In this document: in pieces, positions 4,686 to 7,726 of the stretch | Position numbering within the stretch: position 1 is the stretch's first letter | How the letters are laid out: each line of letters starts with the position of its first letter | From: Anaerolineae bacterium | GTDB taxonomy: Bacteria > Chloroflexota > Anaerolineae > 4572-78 > J111 | NCBI GenBank assembly: GCA_020433785.1 | Contig: JAGRCC010000688.1 | Coordinates: 1-7,726 of the forward strand | Direction: 5' to 3' | DNA: 7,726 nt | Notes under the pieces: model-generated | What the model was told of the DNA's origin: nothing | The model's database searches: none | Seen by the model: only the letters and a program-made list of their open reading frames with translations | Position numbers and translations under genes: made by a program

Positions 4686-7649
4686 ATGCCCTTATCATGT
4701 CAGCTATCAGAACGTGTATCAGACCAACTTGAGGCCCTACTAGCCAGTTTCAGAAGCACCACCGAACAGGTGACGCCGCATTTTTACCAGACGATGCCGG
4801 AGGCCTATTTCAACGACATCGATGAGGAAAGCCAGCGCAATCATCTGAAGGCCATTATTGCCATCGAGGCCACCGGTTTACCTTTAGAATTGATCCTGCG
4901 GAGTGAAAACGGGTTACAATATACCTTTATCAATGATGAGAATTATCCGGGCCAACTGAGCCGGTTGGTGAAACAAATCACCCACGATTTGCCCCTCTCT
5001 TCGGCCAAAGTCTACACCGCTTCCGATGGGAAATTTGTCCTTGACGTGTTTGATTTTGCGCCGCAGAAGCCATGCGATCCGCAGGACCCAAACCAAGCTC
5101 AAAAAATCCGAAAGCTCTTAGCCCATCTCGAAACCCATGAACCCGATATTACGTGTGAAATGATCGAGCAGCATGTCCGCCACTGCACCGCGCCTTATAT
5201 CCTCAAAGTGTCGCCTCATCGCATCTGCGACGATTTTCGGATTGTCAACGCGCTTCGCGGCACAAACGAGACACAGGTCCAATGGGTCAGGCTGGCAACG
5301 CCAGGGGAGTTTCGGATCACAATCGGCGTTGGCAATGCCTCGCAGCGGGCGCTGTTCGAGCGGATTGCCTCCCATTTGGGCCAGTGCCACATTGATATTC
5401 GACGCGCCTATTTAGATAATTTCGATCATGGATCGGGCGATGTGGTGTCGCTGTTCAGCTTTTTCGTCAAAACCTCCGAAGCCGGCTCGTCTGAAATGAC
5501 CGAAAGATTTTGGACCGAACTATGCCACGATCTGAAGCGGCTCAATTATGTCCACGATGTCACCATTCAAACCGCCTATGCTTTCGACAAGGTGTCATTA
5601 ACCCAAGCCGAAGTCCTGACCGCCTTGAGCCATCTGATTCACCAACGATTGTCAAAAAAGAATTCGCTGATCTTTACCCGAGAGCGCATTCTAACCGGAG
5701 CCACCCGCAATCTTGCCATCGCTTTGAAGATCGTCGATCTGTTTTTGTGGCGATTTTCGCCCACCGGAGAAGCGGTCTCCTTTCAACCGGAGGCCGAGAG
5801 TCTGACGGCCGCGATTGCCCATCAGGTCGACAATACCGATGATCGGTGCATCTTGCAAACCATGCTACAAGCTGTGGGGACCACCTTGAAAACCAATGTC
5901 TATCTGGCCAATCGAGCGGCCTTCTCGCTGCGCTGTGAGCCTGACTGGCTGATGACGGAAGATCGACCCCAGAAACCCTTTGGCGTTTTTTTTGTGCATG
6001 GCCAGCAGTTCGACGGGTTTCACGTCCGCTTTCGAGATATTGCCCGGGGTGGGATTCGTATCGTTCGCCCGCGTGGCGTGGAACACCATTCGCTGGAATG
6101 CGAACGGCTGTATGACGAGGCTTACAATCTGGCCTACGCCCAACAGTTGAAAAACAAAGATATTCCTGAAGGCGGTGCCAAAGGGGTATTGCTAATTCAG
6201 CCCGACGCCTCGCCTGATCGCTGTGGGAAAGCCTATGCCGATGCCCTGCTGGATTTGATTACGCCCGACGAGCCAACTCGCCGGTGGATTAAAGATTATT
6301 ACGGCCTCCAAGAGTTGCTGTATTTAGGGCCGGATGAAAATATTTCCACCCGGCTCATTTGCTGGATTGTCGAGCGAGCCAGAAAGCGCGGCTACCCCCA
6401 GCCGACCGCCTTTATGAGTTCTAAACCGGGAGCGGGCATTAATCATAAGGCATATGGGGTCACCAGCGAAGGGGTCAATGTATTTTTGGAATATGCCTTG
6501 CGGTATCGCGGCATCAACCCTCGAACCCAACCATTTCGGGTTAAAATGACCGGCGGGCCGGACGGCGATGTCGCCGGCAATGAAATTCGGATCTTACAGC
6601 GTGAATTTGGGGACCATGTCTGTTTTGTCGGCATTGCCGACGGAAGCGGCTGCGCCGAAGATCCGGCCGGCCTGGATCATGGCGAACTGCTGCGCCTGGT
6701 CGAGGCCGAACTGCCGATTACCGACTTTTCCCCGGCTAAACTCAGCGCCGAAGGTCGCGTTATTCGGTTGACAGACCCGGATGGCGTCAACGCCCGCAAC
6801 ACCCTGCATAACCGCCTGGTGACCGATGCCTTCATTCCCGCCGGCGGTCGCCCTCAAACCATCAATCACAACAATTGGCCGCACTTTCTGACGCCCGATG
6901 GCAAGCCGTCGAGCGCCGTGATTGTGGAAGGCGCCAACCTGTTCATTACCCCGGAAGCCCGGCTGCGGCTGGCCGAACATGGCGTCATTATTGTTAAGGA
7001 TAGTTCGGCCAACAAATGTGGTGTGGTCTGCAGCAGCTTTGAAATTATCGCCAATATGCTGCTGCAGGAAGCCGAATTTTTGGCGATCAAAGAGCAGTTT
7101 GTGCAGGAAGTGCTGGTCAAACTGCGCCAGTTGGCGGGGTTCGAAGCGGAGACGCTGTTTCGCGAGCATCTGCACAAACCCGATGTCCCGCTGCCTGAAC
7201 TCAGCACCCGCCTCAGTAATGTCATCATTCGGGCCACCGATATCCTATCGGACCGCATCCCGGCGCTGCGAGAGACGGACAACGAGCTGACCCGATCAAT
7301 TGTCGAACAACATATTCCGCCGATACTATTGAAAACCGCCGGCCATCGTCTGTTTACCGACATCCCCGAAACCTATCTGACCATTGCCACGGCTTCTCTA
7401 TTAGCTAGTAAAATCGTCTACCGGGAAGGCATCGATTATCTGGAAGCCATGCCGCCACACAGTCTGGCCGAATTAGCCATCCGCTATGTTCGTCAAGAGC
7501 AGGACACCGGCCGGTTGATCGCTCAGGTGCGTCAGTCCAACTTGCCGGATCGCGAGCGGATTGCCCAATTGTTGGAATATGGCGGAACCAATGCCGCTTT
7601 ACGGCAGATCGTCACTGCCGGGGTGAATACCCAACCCGTGTCTTCATAA
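4686..7649 (+). CDS. NAD-type glutamate dehydrogenase, large (~115-kDa class)
   Basis: This enzyme oxidatively deaminates L-glutamate to 2-oxoglutarate and ammonium with NAD+, linking amino-acid catabolism to the TCA cycle in the cytoplasm. The 987-aa protein (roughly 110 kDa) has a long N-terminal region (about 1-430) that probably serves assembly or regulation. The catalytic half follows: RFRDIARGGIRIVRPRG (448-464), KNKDIPEGGAKGVLL (489-503, with the family's catalytic Lys region), LGPDENI (547-553), the coenzyme-domain loop TGGPDGDVAGNE (622-633), EGANLFIT (748-755) and KDSSANKCGVV (771-781). These blocks resemble the fungal NAD-dependent enzyme (yeast Gdh2 type) more than the ~450-aa hexameric enzymes or the ~1600-aa bacterial 180-kDa class. 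The start is ATG with AGGAGG (4671-4676) 9 nt upstream. It follows the RodZ-like gene by 188 bp with no evident functional link. Cofactor preference is inferred from family, not from a diagnostic residue. Confidence 0.9.
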   Translation: MPLSCQLSERVSDQLEALLASFRSTTEQVTPHFYQTMPEAYFNDIDEESQRNHLKAIIAIEATGLPLELILRSENGLQYTFINDENYPGQLSRLVKQITHDLPLSSAKVYTASDGKFVLDVFDFAPQKPCDPQDPNQAQKIRKLLAHLETHEPDITCEMIEQHVRHCTAPYILKVSPHRICDDFRIVNALRGTNETQVQWVRLATPGEFRITIGVGNASQRALFERIASHLGQCHIDIRRAYLDNFDHGSGDVVSLFSFFVKTSEAGSSEMTERFWTELCHDLKRLNYVHDVTIQTAYAFDKVSLTQAEVLTALSHLIHQRLSKKNSLIFTRERILTGATRNLAIALKIVDLFLWRFSPTGEAVSFQPEAESLTAAIAHQVDNTDDRCILQTMLQAVGTTLKTNVYLANRAAFSLRCEPDWLMTEDRPQKPFGVFFVHGQQFDGFHVRFRDIARGGIRIVRPRGVEHHSLECERLYDEAYNLAYAQQLKNKDIPEGGAKGVLLIQPDASPDRCGKAYADALLDLITPDEPTRRWIKDYYGLQELLYLGPDENISTRLICWIVERARKRGYPQPTAFMSSKPGAGINHKAYGVTSEGVNVFLEYALRYRGINPRTQPFRVKMTGGPDGDVAGNEIRILQREFGDHVCFVGIADGSGCAEDPAGLDHGELLRLVEAELPITDFSPAKLSAEGRVIRLTDPDGVNARNTLHNRLVTDAFIPAGGRPQTINHNNWPHFLTPDGKPSSAVIVEGANLFITPEARLRLAEHGVIIVKDSSANKCGVVCSSFEIIANMLLQEAEFLAIKEQFVQEVLVKLRQLAGFEAETLFREHLHKPDVPLPELSTRLSNVIIRATDILSDRIPALRETDNELTRSIVEQHIPPILLKTAGHRLFTDIPETYLTIATASLLASKIVYREGIDYLEAMPPHSLAELAIRYVRQEQDTGRLIAQVRQSNLPDRERIAQLLEYGGTNAALRQIVTAGVNTQPVSS

Positions 7650-7685
7650 CAGACAGCAACCGGGACTATACCCAAAATAGATCGA

Positions 7686-7702
7686 GACCGAAACTTTTGG
7701 TC
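7686..7702 (+). terminator. Weak hairpin after the glutamate dehydrogenase gene
   Basis: GACCGAA (7686-7692) pairs with TTTGGTC (7696-7702), seven pairs including one G-U, around a 3-nt loop. It lies 36 bp after the stop codon. The tail GTCATTCT is only mildly T-rich, so it is a tentative terminator. The remaining bases to the window end hold nothing recognisable. Confidence 0.25.
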
Positions 7703-7726
7703 GTCATTCTCGCATGCTTCCCCGCC

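Noticed and set aside
6594..7175. A 193-codon open frame on the minus strand inside the glutamate dehydrogenase gene
   Set aside because: It is antisense to strongly conserved catalytic blocks, has no recognisable domain and no Shine-Dalgarno site; it is a shadow of the codon pattern.
6866..7363. A 165-codon minus-strand frame, Ser/Arg/Cys-rich
   Set aside because: It overlaps the conserved C-terminal half of the dehydrogenase, and its composition is typical of an antisense shadow frame.

Overview
This is a chromosomal housekeeping segment of moderate GC content, probably from a member of the Chloroflexota (Anaerolineae-like). That assignment is an inference. It rests on a RodZ-like protein with a Pro/Thr-rich extracytoplasmic linker, a membrane-anchored GH18-fold protein of a type I associate with that phylum, and the general look of the protein sequences. 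There is no rRNA or tRNA gene here to confirm it.

The left half (1-3361) is read on the minus strand. In transcription order it holds prfA (peptide chain release factor 1, 3328-2237), then prmC (the N5-glutamine methyltransferase that modifies the GGQ glutamine of release factors, 2047-1112), then the N-terminal part of a membrane-anchored GH18-like protein (923 to the window edge). prfA-prmC is a classical enzyme/substrate gene pair. Here the two genes are separated by 186-189 bp, most of it one imperfect 133-bp palindrome (2074-2206). A second, unrelated nested palindrome with perfect 15-bp arms (956-1036) lies between prmC and the GH18-like gene. A 10-bp hairpin (1059-1088) just after prmC may be its terminator.

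The right half is read on the plus strand. A RodZ-like gene (3565-4497; cytoplasmic HTH, one membrane helix, DUF4115-like outer domain) is divergent from prfA. The 203-236 bp between them carry recognisable back-to-back sigma70-type promoters and a GC-rich hairpin in the RodZ-like leader. A large NAD-type glutamate dehydrogenase (4686-7649, 987 aa) of the ~115-kDa class best known from fungi follows, with its own strong Shine-Dalgarno sequence. The last 77 bp hold no gene.

No phage, transposase, CRISPR, toxin-antitoxin or defence genes are visible. I see no convincing new multi-gene system. The items most worth a second look are the two palindromic elements, the GH18-like domain whose catalytic Glu position is Arg, and the hairpin in the RodZ-like leader. 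No gene-free stretch exceeds 300 bp.
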